From Alkalibacterium thalassium (GTDB taxonomy: Bacteria > Bacillota > Bacilli > Lactobacillales > Carnobacteriaceae_A), in the NCBI RefSeq assembly GCF_900101165.1, contig NZ_FNFK01000006.1, positions 1 through 64,000 of the forward strand: a DNA stretch of 64,000 bases, written 5' to 3'. The stretch's first letter is position 1. Every line of letters starts with the position of its first letter. The notes beneath the pieces are model-generated. The model searched no databases and was not told where the DNA came from. It saw only the letters and a program-made list of their open reading frames with translations. Below are positions 6,564 to 15,711 of this stretch, piece after piece. Both the position numbers and the translations under genes were made by a program.

Positions 6564-8747
6564 TTATTTATTTTCCATTGTCAAAGCAATACGCCCTTTT
6601 TTCAAGTCAACTGATTCGATCCATACTTTGACAATATCCCCAACGGCAACGACATCTTTAGGATGCTTGACGAATTTGTTACTCAGTTTAGAAATATGAA
6701 CGAGACCGTCCTGTTTTACACCGATATCCACGAAGGCCCCGAAGTCCACCACGTTCCTGACGGTCCCTTCTAGTTCCATGCCTTCTTTTAGATCTTCCAT
6801 GGTCAGTACGTCTGTACGCAGCAGCGGCGCTGGCATATCATCACGCATATCACGCCCAGGTGCAACTAGAGCATTCAGGATATCTTCATAAGTTTCCTGA
6901 CCCAGTCCAGTTTCGTCGAGCACTTTACTGACATCAAGCATTCTGATGCGATTATTTAGATCATCAGATCCAAGATCAGCTTTAGATACTCCAGCCATAG
7001 ATAAGATTGTTTCAGCCTGCTTGTAGGTTTCCGGGTGAATGCCTGTATTGTCGAAGGGTTCTTTCCCATCCGGAATACGGAGGAATCCGACAGCCTGTTC
7101 GAAGGCTTTAGGTCCCAGACGTTTGACTTTCTTCAGCTGAGCCCGGCTCGTGAATTTTCCATTTTCTTCTCTAAATGTCACGACATTTTCTGCAGTCGTT
7201 TTTGTCAGACCGGAAATATGTTTTAAAAGTGCTGCACTGGCTGTGTTTACATTGACACCGACCTGGTTCACGACTGTTTCGATTACAAAATCCAATTGTT
7301 CCGTCAATTTCTTCTGAGATACGTCATGCTGATACTGCCCGACACCAATTGATTTCGGGTCGATTTTAACCAGTTCTGCCAGGGGATCCTGAAGGCGTCT
7401 CGCGATACTGACCGCACTCCGTTCTTCGACCTGGAAATCCGGAAATTCTCTACGGGCTTCTTCACTGGCTGAATATACAGAGGCACCCGCTTCGTTGACA
7501 ATGACATAAGCCACTTGACGATCGACGGATTTTAATTGCTCAGCGACAAAGGTTTCAGATTCCCGACTGGCTGTTCCATTTCCAATAGCGATTGTATCAA
7601 CGCTGTACTTCTTGACCATGTTCAGAAATTTTCCGGCTGCTTCCTCACGTTTCCTGCCCGACGCAGGTTTATGCGGATAAATGACATCGATTGCCAATAC
7701 TTTTCCTGTCGCATCGATTACGGCAAGTTTACATCCTGTACGGTAGGCTGGATCCAGCCCAAGAATGGTCTGATCTTTCAGTGGGGCCTGCAGCAGAAGG
7801 TTGCTCAGGTTCTCACCGAACACTTCGATGGCCTGATCTTCTGCTTTTTCAGTCAATTCATTTCGGATATCGCGTTCGATTGCCGGACCAATGAAACGTT
7901 TATACGCATCACTGATAGCTTCTTTCACTTTATTTGTTGCCGGTGTCGCTTTCCCATCCGGCAGCTCCTGCTTCATCATATACCCGTGGATACGGTCTTC
8001 GTCACTGTCGATCGATACCGACAGCACCTCTTCTTTTTCCCCACGGTTCAATGCCAGAATGCGGTGAGACACCAGCGACTTGACTGTTTCGGAATACTCA
8101 TAGTACATTTCATAGACGCCTTTTTCATCCAGAGACTTGTCTTTTACTCTGGATTCGATGGTTCCATTGTTGAAAGTAAATTCTCTGATCCATGTCCGGT
8201 ATGTCGGGTTGTCAGAAATATACTCAGCAAGAATTTCATGCACACCGCTGAGCACATCTTCAAGGGTTTCAACCCCTTTTTCAGCATCAATAAACTGGCT
8301 GGCTTCACCTTCGAGATCGCCTGAAGGAAAAGTCAGAATCCATTCCGCTAAGGGTTCAAGTCCCTGCTCTTTAGCAATCGTAGCTTTTGTACGGCGCTTC
8401 TGTTTATACGGACGGTACAAGTCTTCAACACGCTGCATTTGAGTAGCTGCTTTAATGTCCCTTTCCAGTTCCGGTGTCAGCTTACCTTGCTCCTCGATCG
8501 AAGCCAGAACATCGCTTTTTCGTTTTTCCAGATTTGTCAGGTAAGTATGGCGTTCTTCAATCTCCCTGATCTGTACTTCATCAAGTGATCCAGTCACTTC
8601 TTTCCGGTAACGGGCAATAAACGGCACAGTGTTGCCATCTTGAAGCAAGTCCAAAACGGACAGAATCTGCTTTTTCGAATAATCGGTCAATTCTTTATTT
8701 AAAAGTTGTATGATCTGATCTTTAGATGTATCTGTCAAAACGGTCAT
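6564..8747 (-). CDS. tex: Tex family RNA-binding transcriptional accessory protein
   Basis: This 727-residue protein has the full Tex layout: an N-terminal helical region, a YqgF/RNase H-like domain beginning near residue 325 (ILGLDPAYRTGCKLAVID), tandem helix-hairpin-helix segments around residues 490-560 (GVNVNTASAALL), and a C-terminal S1 domain from about 650 (GMELEGTVRNVVDFGAFVDIG). Length is normal for the family. Tex binds nucleic acid and is linked to transcription and to toxin or virulence gene expression in several bacteria; its exact role is unclear. An AGAGGAG site directly precedes the ATG at 8747. Confidence 0.95.
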   Translation of the reverse strand: MTVLTDTSKDQIIQLLNKELTDYSKKQILSVLDLLQDGNTVPFIARYRKEVTGSLDEVQIREIEERHTYLTNLEKRKSDVLASIEEQGKLTPELERDIKAATQMQRVEDLYRPYKQKRRTKATIAKEQGLEPLAEWILTFPSGDLEGEASQFIDAEKGVETLEDVLSGVHEILAEYISDNPTYRTWIREFTFNNGTIESRVKDKSLDEKGVYEMYYEYSETVKSLVSHRILALNRGEKEEVLSVSIDSDEDRIHGYMMKQELPDGKATPATNKVKEAISDAYKRFIGPAIERDIRNELTEKAEDQAIEVFGENLSNLLLQAPLKDQTILGLDPAYRTGCKLAVIDATGKVLAIDVIYPHKPASGRKREEAAGKFLNMVKKYSVDTIAIGNGTASRESETFVAEQLKSVDRQVAYVIVNEAGASVYSASEEARREFPDFQVEERSAVSIARRLQDPLAELVKIDPKSIGVGQYQHDVSQKKLTEQLDFVIETVVNQVGVNVNTASAALLKHISGLTKTTAENVVTFREENGKFTSRAQLKKVKRLGPKAFEQAVGFLRIPDGKEPFDNTGIHPETYKQAETILSMAGVSKADLGSDDLNNRIRMLDVSKVLDETGLGQETYEDILNALVAPGRDMRDDMPAPLLRTDVLTMEDLKEGMELEGTVRNVVDFGAFVDIGVKQDGLVHISKLSNKFVKHPKDVVAVGDIVKVWIESVDLKKGRIALTMENK

Positions 8748-8835
8748 CTCCTCTAAGTCTTCATCCCATCTATTTTAACATAAAAACAAAACGAACGAAC
8801 CGGGTTATCTGAAATTGATAACTCCTGTCCGTCCG

Positions 8836-9657
8836 TCAGCTGGTCGTGAAGGTCACCATACTGTTATTCAATTGTGTCGTAAAGTTCTTTATCCTCCAGT
8901 GCTTATGGTTGCCCACACAGGCACTGATATAAGTCCGCTCCCCATCTCTGACTGATTTTCTGAGATGGACATGACCCATGATGCTGTGTGTGATATTTGG
9001 ATACAATTCGTACAGTCTCTCATAAGCTCTGGCACCAAGAAAAGCGTTGGCATAATTATACACCCGATGCGGAAGCGGAATGACAAACTCCGGATGCGTC
9101 GCTACATGGGTCATTAAAATGACTTGTCTGTCTCTGACTGCCTCGAGATCCTGCAGAAGCTGGTCCAGCATATCCTGACTGACGGTCTGATCCGATCGTC
9201 CCCAGTTGACGTAGTGCCGGTCGTTCCAGGATGCAAATCCGTACTGCTTTTTTTCAAAGTCTTCCCTGCTGTACTTGTCATGGTTGCCATAACCGTAATC
9301 ATACCATCCCGGTGTTCCGACCACAGCAAGGTCGTCTCCAAATAGTTTAGGACGACCGACCAGTGAATAGGATTGCCGTTTAAAGAAGTGATCGATTTCA
9401 TTCGTATTTATCACGTCGTGGTCTCTCGCCCAGTAGTCATGATTCCCTGGCACAAACAGCACTGGAATGCCGCTCATCTCTTCAACTTTTTTAAGAAAAC
9501 GGTGTGTGGTGTCATAATGGTTCGACACATCTCCTGCAATCAACAGGCAATCCACATTCTGATCATGCAGCTTGTCTGTCAGCTGCTTTTCAAGATCCCA
9601 TTCGATAAATGCGTCATTGCGATCGATATGCAGATCCGATACTGTCGCTATCTTCAT
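8836..9657 (-). CDS. Calcineurin-like metallophosphoesterase
   Basis: A 273-residue cytosolic metallophosphoesterase. The dimetal motifs are in order: SDLHID (residue 8), AGDVSNH (about 41), PGNHDYW (about 70), THVA (about 185) and GHVHLRK (about 225). It resembles a family of putative phosphoesterases common in Lactobacillales. The substrate is unknown. It ends a two-gene unit with the phosphatase at 9666, separated by only 8 bases, so two unrelated branches of the fold are made from one transcript. Confidence 0.85.
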   Translation of the reverse strand: MKIATVSDLHIDRNDAFIEWDLEKQLTDKLHDQNVDCLLIAGDVSNHYDTTHRFLKKVEEMSGIPVLFVPGNHDYWARDHDVINTNEIDHFFKRQSYSLVGRPKLFGDDLAVVGTPGWYDYGYGNHDKYSREDFEKKQYGFASWNDRHYVNWGRSDQTVSQDMLDQLLQDLEAVRDRQVILMTHVATHPEFVIPLPHRVYNYANAFLGARAYERLYELYPNITHSIMGHVHLRKSVRDGERTYISACVGNHKHWRIKNFTTQLNNSMVTFTTS

Positions 9658-9665
9658 ACGTTGTT

Positions 9666-10409
9666 TTATCTCCCTCCGAAAAACTGGCTGAATGCATAGC
9701 CAGTGTTATTAACTTTATAATGATCGACTATGCCGTCTTTATCGAAAACCACTCCGTGAAGCGTTCCGCCATAAACAGCTCCTCCGTCCAGTCCGATCTT
9801 ACCATCCCCCGACAGCCAGATATCTGTGTTCGACCGTTCTTCATGAAGCATTGCCGTAACGGTATGGCCGAATACAAAGGTCTTATCAGTGTAGTTGGGC
9901 TGATCAAAGAACCCTTCTCTGATCCAGACGTAATCCCGGTCAGAAGTGTCAGTCCAGTCCTTCAATGTAAGATTCACACCAGCATGAGTAAATACATAAT
10001 CTTCCCATTCATATTTCAATGGCAGGGACTCGATGAATGGCTTCAACCAGGGCGCCTGAGATTTTACGCTTTCGGACAGCTCAACCGCATCATACTGTCC
10101 TTCCTTTATATCGAGAAAAGACTGCACAGTCACCATTCCCCCATTCATATCGTAAAGGGCAGCTGAATGTTGCGGGCTATTTAAAAAGTCCAGCAGCATG
10201 TCTTCATGATTTCCTTTCAGACAGACCGCTCCCTTATTCTCAACCAGATCGCGTGCCAGCCCAAAACAGGCTTTTGGATTTTCCCCTCTGTCTCCCAGAT
10301 CCCCCAGCAAAATGAGTTGTTCTTCTTCCTCTTTCCAGTGTGTCAGCAGCTCTATGAACATGTCATATTGACCGTGGACATCTCCAACTACGAATACTTT
10401 CTTTTTCAT
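9666..10409 (-). CDS. PPP-type serine/threonine phosphatase or diadenosine tetraphosphatase-like
   Basis: A 247-residue protein with the PPP-family signatures GDVHGQ (residue 9), GDLGDRG (about 36), KGNHEDM (about 64) and THAGV (about 135). GHT near 178 completes the metal site. These features fit PrpE-type or ApaH-like enzymes that cleave diadenosine tetraphosphate or protein phosphoesters; sequence alone does not decide. A GGAGGAA site lies about 9 bases before the ATG. It is first in the unit with the downstream metallophosphoesterase. Confidence 0.8.
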   Translation of the reverse strand: MKKKVFVVGDVHGQYDMFIELLTHWKEEEEQLILLGDLGDRGENPKACFGLARDLVENKGAVCLKGNHEDMLLDFLNSPQHSAALYDMNGGMVTVQSFLDIKEGQYDAVELSESVKSQAPWLKPFIESLPLKYEWEDYVFTHAGVNLTLKDWTDTSDRDYVWIREGFFDQPNYTDKTFVFGHTVTAMLHEERSNTDIWLSGDGKIGLDGGAVYGGTLHGVVFDKDGIVDHYKVNNTGYAFSQFFGGR

Positions 10410-10638
10410 GCCAGATTTCCTCCCCGTAACTCTTTCCAGTCTCTTCTTCAGCTAAGCATAGTTTACCACATACACTTTCTGCGGCCCAAAATCCCGTCTC
10501 GCTGCATACGTATGCGAATGCGTATAACGTTGAAGATTTCATGACTTCCACTCTTATTCATAGAAAAGGTCTATGCCTACCTGTATAATTAAAATTGTGT
10601 CTAAAAATATACTTTAATATAGAAAGGACGAAGATGAT

Positions 10639-11502
10639 ATGAAAGGAAAGAAGTGGATAGGAATCATTGTTTTCCTGCTATTTTTAGGTTTTGTAGGTTT
10701 CAGCATCTACAACACTACTCAGGAAGACGATACAGTTACCGTGCGGACTGCTGAAGTGGAAGAAAGTGACATTACAGAAGTCGTTGTAACGACAGGTATC
10801 ATCGAACCGACTCAGACTCAGGAGATTGTCGGCCAGGGTGTCGTGGCTGAACTGAATGTTTCTGTAGGAGATTCAGTCGAGGAGGGCGATACCCTTGTAA
10901 GTTACGTCGATGGAACAAGCTTCACCGCTAATTTCAATGGAACAGTAACAGAAGTCAATGTGACCGAAGAGGAAGCTGACGCTAATGCTCAGCAGGGCCA
11001 GCCGTCGCTAGTTGTTTCCGATCTGAATAATCTTCAAGTTGCCGTTCAGTTATCACGCTCAGATGCTGCGCTAGTAAATGTCGATCAGCCTGTTGAAATG
11101 GAATATGCTGACACTTTTTATGAGGGGACAGTATATTCCATAGATCCGGTAGCTACGTCAGAACAGACTCAGATGGGCTCTTCAATCAGTCTAGGAGCGA
11201 CGATTGCCTTCGATTCAGATACAGATGACCTGATTGCCGGTTTTGAAATTGATGTAGATATTATTGTAGACTCTGCTGAAAATGCACTTGTCATTCCTAT
11301 TGAAGCGCTAAATTATAATCAGGACAACGAACCCTATGTATACATCGTAACAGATGGTCAGGTCAGCGAAGTCATGATCGAAACAGGAATACAGTCTGAC
11401 GCGCATATTCAAGTAACTGACGGGTTAAGTGAAGGCGACCAAGTTGTTCTTTCTCCTGGCGAAGATCTTGAAGATGGAGCAGAAGTGGAAATAGACGAGT
11501 AA
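10639..11502 (+). CDS. MacA/YknX-type adaptor of an ABC exporter
   Basis: A 287-residue membrane-fusion (HlyD-like) protein. One N-terminal membrane anchor (about residues 5-22) is followed by barrel-sandwich lipoyl-like halves (VGDSVEEGDTLVSY near 81) with almost no alpha-hairpin between them, then beta-barrel and membrane-proximal domains. It is very acidic. In Gram-positive bacteria such adaptors (YknX) work with a MacB-like permease to export peptides or resist lytic toxins. The ATPase and permease genes follow directly, forming a three-gene operon. GAAAGGA precedes the ATG. Confidence 0.9.
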   Translation: MKGKKWIGIIVFLLFLGFVGFSIYNTTQEDDTVTVRTAEVEESDITEVVVTTGIIEPTQTQEIVGQGVVAELNVSVGDSVEEGDTLVSYVDGTSFTANFNGTVTEVNVTEEEADANAQQGQPSLVVSDLNNLQVAVQLSRSDAALVNVDQPVEMEYADTFYEGTVYSIDPVATSEQTQMGSSISLGATIAFDSDTDDLIAGFEIDVDIIVDSAENALVIPIEALNYNQDNEPYVYIVTDGQVSEVMIETGIQSDAHIQVTDGLSEGDQVVLSPGEDLEDGAEVEIDE

Positions 11503-11517
11503 TGAGGAGGTGTGCTC

Positions 11518-12225
11518 ATGATAGAAATCACTGATATTGAAAAGATTTATAAAATGGGCGGAGAAACCGTACGTGCACTGGACAAGGTGTCTCTTAAAAT
11601 CCAGGAAGGCGAGTTCACCTCAATTATGGGACCTAGTGGCTCCGGAAAATCCACGCTGATGAATATTCTTGGACTCCTGGACCGATTTGACAACGGCCGC
11701 TATCTGCTCAACGGTACGGATGTGTCCGATTTGTCGGATGCGGAGCTTGCGGGAATAAGAAATAAAGAGATCGGTTTCGTTTTTCAGTCATTCAATCTTA
11801 TGGCTAGAATGAATGTCCTTGAAAATGTCATGCTTCCCCTAGTATATGGAAAAGTTCCATATAAAGAAAGACGTAGACGAGCCACAGAAGCCCTCGAAAA
11901 AGTCGGTCTGGGCAATCGCCTGGAACATTTAACTAACGAAATATCTGGCGGTCAGAAACAGCGTGTAGCAATTGCCCGTGCAATTGTTAATGAACCATCT
12001 GTTCTTATGGCTGATGAACCTACAGGAAACCTGGATTCTAAAACCACTGAGGATATTATGAGAATTTTCCAGGAATTGAATGAGGAAGGTACGACAATTG
12101 TGATGGTTACTCATGAACCTGAAATGGCGGAATACACAAAACGTATTGTTCATTTCAGAGACGGTGTCATGAAAAAAGATGAACAGCTGACTCCTAAACA
12201 GATACCGAAGCGGGAGGTGGAGTAA
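11518..12225 (+). CDS. MacB/LolD-type ABC exporter ATPase
   Basis: A 235-residue ATPase with Walker A GPSGSGKST (near residue 40), Q-loop VFQSFNLM, signature SGGQKQRVAIARA and Walker B VLMADEPTGNLD. The last is typical of the MacB/LolD/YknY class. The start at ATG 11518 is placed 7 bases after GAGGAGG; the GTG at 11512 abuts that site and is less likely. It is the middle gene of the adaptor-ATPase-permease operon and energises export by the permease at 12226. Confidence 0.92.
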   Translation: MIEITDIEKIYKMGGETVRALDKVSLKIQEGEFTSIMGPSGSGKSTLMNILGLLDRFDNGRYLLNGTDVSDLSDAELAGIRNKEIGFVFQSFNLMARMNVLENVMLPLVYGKVPYKERRRRATEALEKVGLGNRLEHLTNEISGGQKQRVAIARAIVNEPSVLMADEPTGNLDSKTTEDIMRIFQELNEEGTTIVMVTHEPEMAEYTKRIVHFRDGVMKKDEQLTPKQIPKREVE

Positions 12226-13446
12226 ATGTTCATAAAAGAAAATCTGAAAATGGCTATAGATAGTATCTTTGCCAATAAAATGCGCTCCTTTCTGACCATG
12301 CTCGGGATAATAATCGGAATTGCCTCAGTTATTGCGATTCTGGCAGTTGGTAACGGAGCAGCAGATGAAATCACGCGAACCTTCAGCGATATTGGAGCAA
12401 CCACGATCAGTCTGAATGCGAACGATCCTGAACAGTCAGGAGACTTGATATCCAATGAAGATCTGAATGTATTGAGAGATTCTATCGATGAAATCCGTTA
12501 TATCTCACCTAATGAAACGACTTCAGGAAATATTTCATCAGTTGATGAATCACGGCAGGCCGTTATATCGTACGGTACGCCGGATCTTCAATTTGTCAGT
12601 CAGTCGATGAGCTCGACATTAGTTGAAGGGCGTTATTTCAATCAGGTTGATTTTGACGAATCACAGGATGTCATTGTAATAGATGAAGACGGTGCAGAAG
12701 CTTTATTCGGAACGACAGATGTGATCGGTGAGACGCTGCGTGTCACGGTCGCTCAAAGCCAGATGAACCTTAGAATTGTCGGTGTGGTCGAAGGATCTTT
12801 TGGAGATATGCAAGGTGCTTTCGACACCAGCCAGATTCCGTTGTTCGCAGCTATGCCTCAATCTACCTTAGGCAATCAGGTACCTCAGATGGCCGGTATG
12901 GATACTGTATCCATAGAGGTCGAAAGTACTGATCAGATCGATACTGTATCAAGTCAGGTCGTCAGACTTCTCGAACTGAGAAATAATGCAGTTGGAGATA
13001 ATGTATATAACGCAACTAATTTCCTTCAAGCGCTGGATCAGGTCAATAATGTGTTGAGCCTGTTTATCAACTTTATTGCTGCAGTAGCTGCTATTGCTCT
13101 GCTGGTCGGTGGTATTGGAGTAATGAATATCATGCTTGTATCTGTTACCGAACGGACTAGAGAAATTGGTACCAGAAAAGCCTTGGGCGCTACGACGCGT
13201 ACGATCCTGGTTCAGTTCCTGATGGAATCGATCATTCTAAGCCTTATTGGTGGAATGATCGGACTCACATTAGGCATTATCCTGTCCAACATCATCGCAG
13301 GAGCCCTTGATATTGTTCCGATTATTACACTGGGCAGTGTGGCGCTAGTGCTGCTCTTCTCTACTGCTGTCGGTGTCTTCTTCGGAATTTATCCGGCACG
13401 TAAAGCGGCTAGACTCAACCCGATTGATGCGTTGAGATACGAATAG
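12226..13446 (+). CDS. MacB-like ABC exporter permease
   Basis: A 406-residue permease of the MacB/FtsX type: one N-terminal transmembrane helix (about residues 20-42), a large extracytoplasmic domain (about 45-275), and three C-terminal helices (about 280-400). The GVMNIMLVSVTERTREIGTR region is typical of the class. Its ATG immediately follows the ATPase stop codon, implying translational coupling. With the two preceding genes it makes a YknXYZ-like mechanotransmitting exporter, probably for peptides or antimicrobials. A terminator follows at 13504. Confidence 0.92.
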   Translation: MFIKENLKMAIDSIFANKMRSFLTMLGIIIGIASVIAILAVGNGAADEITRTFSDIGATTISLNANDPEQSGDLISNEDLNVLRDSIDEIRYISPNETTSGNISSVDESRQAVISYGTPDLQFVSQSMSSTLVEGRYFNQVDFDESQDVIVIDEDGAEALFGTTDVIGETLRVTVAQSQMNLRIVGVVEGSFGDMQGAFDTSQIPLFAAMPQSTLGNQVPQMAGMDTVSIEVESTDQIDTVSSQVVRLLELRNNAVGDNVYNATNFLQALDQVNNVLSLFINFIAAVAAIALLVGGIGVMNIMLVSVTERTREIGTRKALGATTRTILVQFLMESIILSLIGGMIGLTLGIILSNIIAGALDIVPIITLGSVALVLLFSTAVGVFFGIYPARKAARLNPIDALRYE

Positions 13447-13503
13447 TTTAATGTTCAAGTGAACTGACAAAAGACCAATTAACTGCTAATATCTTCGGAT
13501 ATG

Positions 13504-13562
13504 CTCCTAATAAAGTATTCATTAGAAATATTAAAAATTCTACTGCTTTATTAGGAGTTTTT
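13504..13562 (+). terminator. Terminator of the MacAB-type operon
   Basis: CTCCTAATAAAG (13504-13515) pairs with CTTTATTAGGAG (13546-13557), followed by five T. Confidence 0.8.
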
Positions 13563-13806
13563 ACTATGCGTAAAAATAAGAAATGGACAACTTCTACATC
13601 ACTTCTGTCCAGAACGTCACTTATCCGATTTCTCTGAAAAGCAGCGCCTGTCTTTTATCTGATTGTCTGACTTCCTTGCTCACCATTCAAGTCTGAGTAT
13701 GGATTCATATCGACGTCTGATCGGCTATTTTATACGCTCATTCTACCACTTCCCAGCCACAACAGTTAACGTATCCCTTGGCCCCGTACAGTCGTGATAA
13801 AACAAA
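13563..13806. other. Gene-free spacer between converging units
   Basis: I see no coding frame with a ribosome site, no RNA gene and no clear repeat between the terminator of the exporter operon and the terminator of the purine permease. Confidence 0.6.
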
Positions 13807-13847
13807 AATGCCACTGGTAGACTCTTCAGATTCTTCCCAGTGGCATT
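13807..13847 (-). terminator. Terminator of the purine permease
   Basis: AATGCCACTGG pairs with CCAGTGGCATT. On the minus strand a T-rich stretch follows the stem. Confidence 0.75.
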
Positions 13848-13869
13848 CAACTATATTAGATTATATTTT

Positions 13870-15333
13870 TTAAAGCATACCCATGACAATAAAGTTGACG
13901 ATGAATAGAGCTGTTGTCGCCCAAAGAACCGGGTGAACGACTTGTGCTTTCCCTTTAGCTGCTTTGGTGATGATGTAGAACAGGAAGCCTGCTGCAATCC
14001 CGTATGAGATGCTGTAGGTGAATCCCATGAACAGAGAAGCGAAAAATGCAGGTACTGCTTCTTCAAGGTTGTTCCAGTCAATTTCTGCAAATGCAGACAG
14101 CATCAGAATACCGACTACGATTAGTGCTGGCGCTGTGGCAGCTCCAGGAACGACTGAAATCACTGGTGCAATAAAAGCTGTAAGAAGGAACATAGTAGCA
14201 GTTGTCAAGCTGGTCAGCCCAGTCCGCCCGCCAGCACCGATTCCCGCTGTACTTTCAACAAATGTCGTAACAGGTGACGTTCCAAAGATTGCTCCAACTG
14301 CTGTAGCAACAGTATCTGCCAGAAGAGCTTTTTCCATTTTTGTGTTAAGTCCTTTACCCTGATCCATTGCTTTTTCATCTTCAAGAGTAAATATACCTGA
14401 TTTTCGACCTGTTCCGATGAAGGTTCCGATTGTATCAAAGATATCTGTCAGTGTAAATGCAAAGACAGTGATAAGAATCAAAGCATAACGTGATGGGTCT
14501 GCAAGAAGTGACCCTAACCCTTGGGAGCTGAAAGCCGCTCCAAATGTCACACCCAATTCGCCGAACGTGGACAAGAAAGTATTAGCTGGGTTATTCAGTC
14601 CTGATAAATCAGTCACACCCATAGGAATTCCGATAATTGTTGTCGCAACGATTCCGATGAGGATCGCACCTTTAACATTGGCAAGCATCAGAACGACCAT
14701 AATAATCAGACCAATGATGGCAAGCAGTGCATAAGGATTGGCAAGGGTGCCCATGTCAGGAATAATTCCTCCACCAGTGACTACAGTATTAATCGCCCCG
14801 GTGATTTCTGATCCGGCTGTATAAGGTTCATTGTTGACAGAAATAATGTCCTGTCCTTCAGATGTAAATTCTAATAGTTGCGCATTCTTTAAACCAATAT
14901 AAGCAATAAATACACCGATTCCTCCGCCGATAGCATGCTGAAGGGATTCAGGTATCGCGTGAATGATTTTCTTTCTGATTGAAGTAACGGTAATTAAAAT
15001 CCCGACTACACCTGTGAGGAAAACCATGAATAAAGCTTCCTGCCAAGAAAAACCAAGTGCAAAGACTACTGTATAGGTAAAGAATGCATTCAGTCCCATT
15101 CCCGGTGCCTGCGCATAAGGAACATTGGCATATAGTGCTAAGATCAGTGTACCAACTGCTGTAGATAAAACAGTTGCCAGAAAGACCGCTTGGGTCGGCA
15201 TACCTGTTAATGACAGAATCTGAGGATTAACAAAAATAATATAAGACATAGCAAAGAATGTCGTTAATCCTGCAGTAACCTCCCGACCAATTGTTGTGTT
15301 ATTCTCCTTTAATTGAAAAAACTTTTCCAACAA
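13870..15333 (-). CDS. pbuG: Guanine/hypoxanthine permease (NCS2, AzgA/PbuG type)
   Basis: A purine permease of about 487 residues with 12-14 membrane helices. Family signatures are AGLTTFFAMSYIIFVNP near the N-terminus, YAQAPGMGLNAFFTY, and GTSPVTTFVESTAGIGAGGRTG near residue 350. The start is put at TTG 15333 because GAGAGAGGG lies 8 bases upstream and the LLEKFFQLKENNT beginning matches relatives; the frame is open to TTG 15387, so a longer form is possible. The guanine-class riboswitch and terminator upstream imply repression when guanine or hypoxanthine is plentiful. Confidence 0.9.
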   Translation of the reverse strand: MLEKFFQLKENNTTIGREVTAGLTTFFAMSYIIFVNPQILSLTGMPTQAVFLATVLSTAVGTLILALYANVPYAQAPGMGLNAFFTYTVVFALGFSWQEALFMVFLTGVVGILITVTSIRKKIIHAIPESLQHAIGGGIGVFIAYIGLKNAQLLEFTSEGQDIISVNNEPYTAGSEITGAINTVVTGGGIIPDMGTLANPYALLAIIGLIIMVVLMLANVKGAILIGIVATTIIGIPMGVTDLSGLNNPANTFLSTFGELGVTFGAAFSSQGLGSLLADPSRYALILITVFAFTLTDIFDTIGTFIGTGRKSGIFTLEDEKAMDQGKGLNTKMEKALLADTVATAVGAIFGTSPVTTFVESTAGIGAGGRTGLTSLTTATMFLLTAFIAPVISVVPGAATAPALIVVGILMLSAFAEIDWNNLEEAVPAFFASLFMGFTYSISYGIAAGFLFYIITKAAKGKAQVVHPVLWATTALFIVNFIVMGML

Positions 15334-15431
15334 AGATAAAACCCTCTCTCTTCTATGATTCTCCACTTGAATGGAGTCGTTAATCAAGGGTTATCTAATA
15401 ACGTGATGGATGGGATAAAGTTTAAGAAAGC

Positions 15432-15456
15432 AAAAAAAAGACGGATGGCCGCCTTT
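15432..15456 (-). terminator. Riboswitch expression platform terminator
   Basis: On the minus strand AAAGGCGG, loop CCAT and CCGTCTTT form an 8-bp stem with one G-T pair, followed by a T run. It lies about 35 bases after the purine aptamer and before the permease start. Confidence 0.8.
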
Positions 15457-15490
15457 AATTAACTACATCTTAAACAATCGCAATTGTTTA

Positions 15491-15557
15491 ATCTAATAGT
15501 CAATCCTTTAAGGGGATTGGTAGAGACTCTAGCCCATATCGCTAAATTATATTAGAT
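15491..15557 (-). promoter_or_regulatory. Purine riboswitch, guanine class
   Basis: The 67-base aptamer has all family landmarks. P1 pairs ATCTAATA with TATTAGAT. P2 closes loop GATATGG, followed by the junction AGTCTCTACC. P3 pairs CAATCC with GGATTG around CCTTAAA. J3/1 reads GACTA, with C at the position that selects guanine (U there would mean adenine). With the downstream terminator it should switch off the NCS2 permease when guanine or hypoxanthine binds. Confidence 0.9.
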
Positions 15558-15711
15558 AACGCTCTTATTAAGTTGCCTTAATCATAGTACATTATGAGAG
15601 GAATTTCAACAATAAACGAAAAATTAATCCGAATCACGAAGGTATCATTCGTATTTTTTGACACATTTTATCCTTATTGTGTTAAATTAAAGCGACCATT
15701 CGCCAAAACGG

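Noticed and set aside
7536-8324. A 262-codon plus-strand frame inside tex
   Set aside because: It lies wholly opposite tex, has no ribosome site, is rich in Phe/Cys/His as expected of an antisense shadow, and tex itself is a textbook match.
10363-10551. A 62-codon minus-strand frame upstream of the PPP-type phosphatase
   Set aside because: It overlaps the phosphatase start in another frame and has no ribosome site or similarity I recognise.
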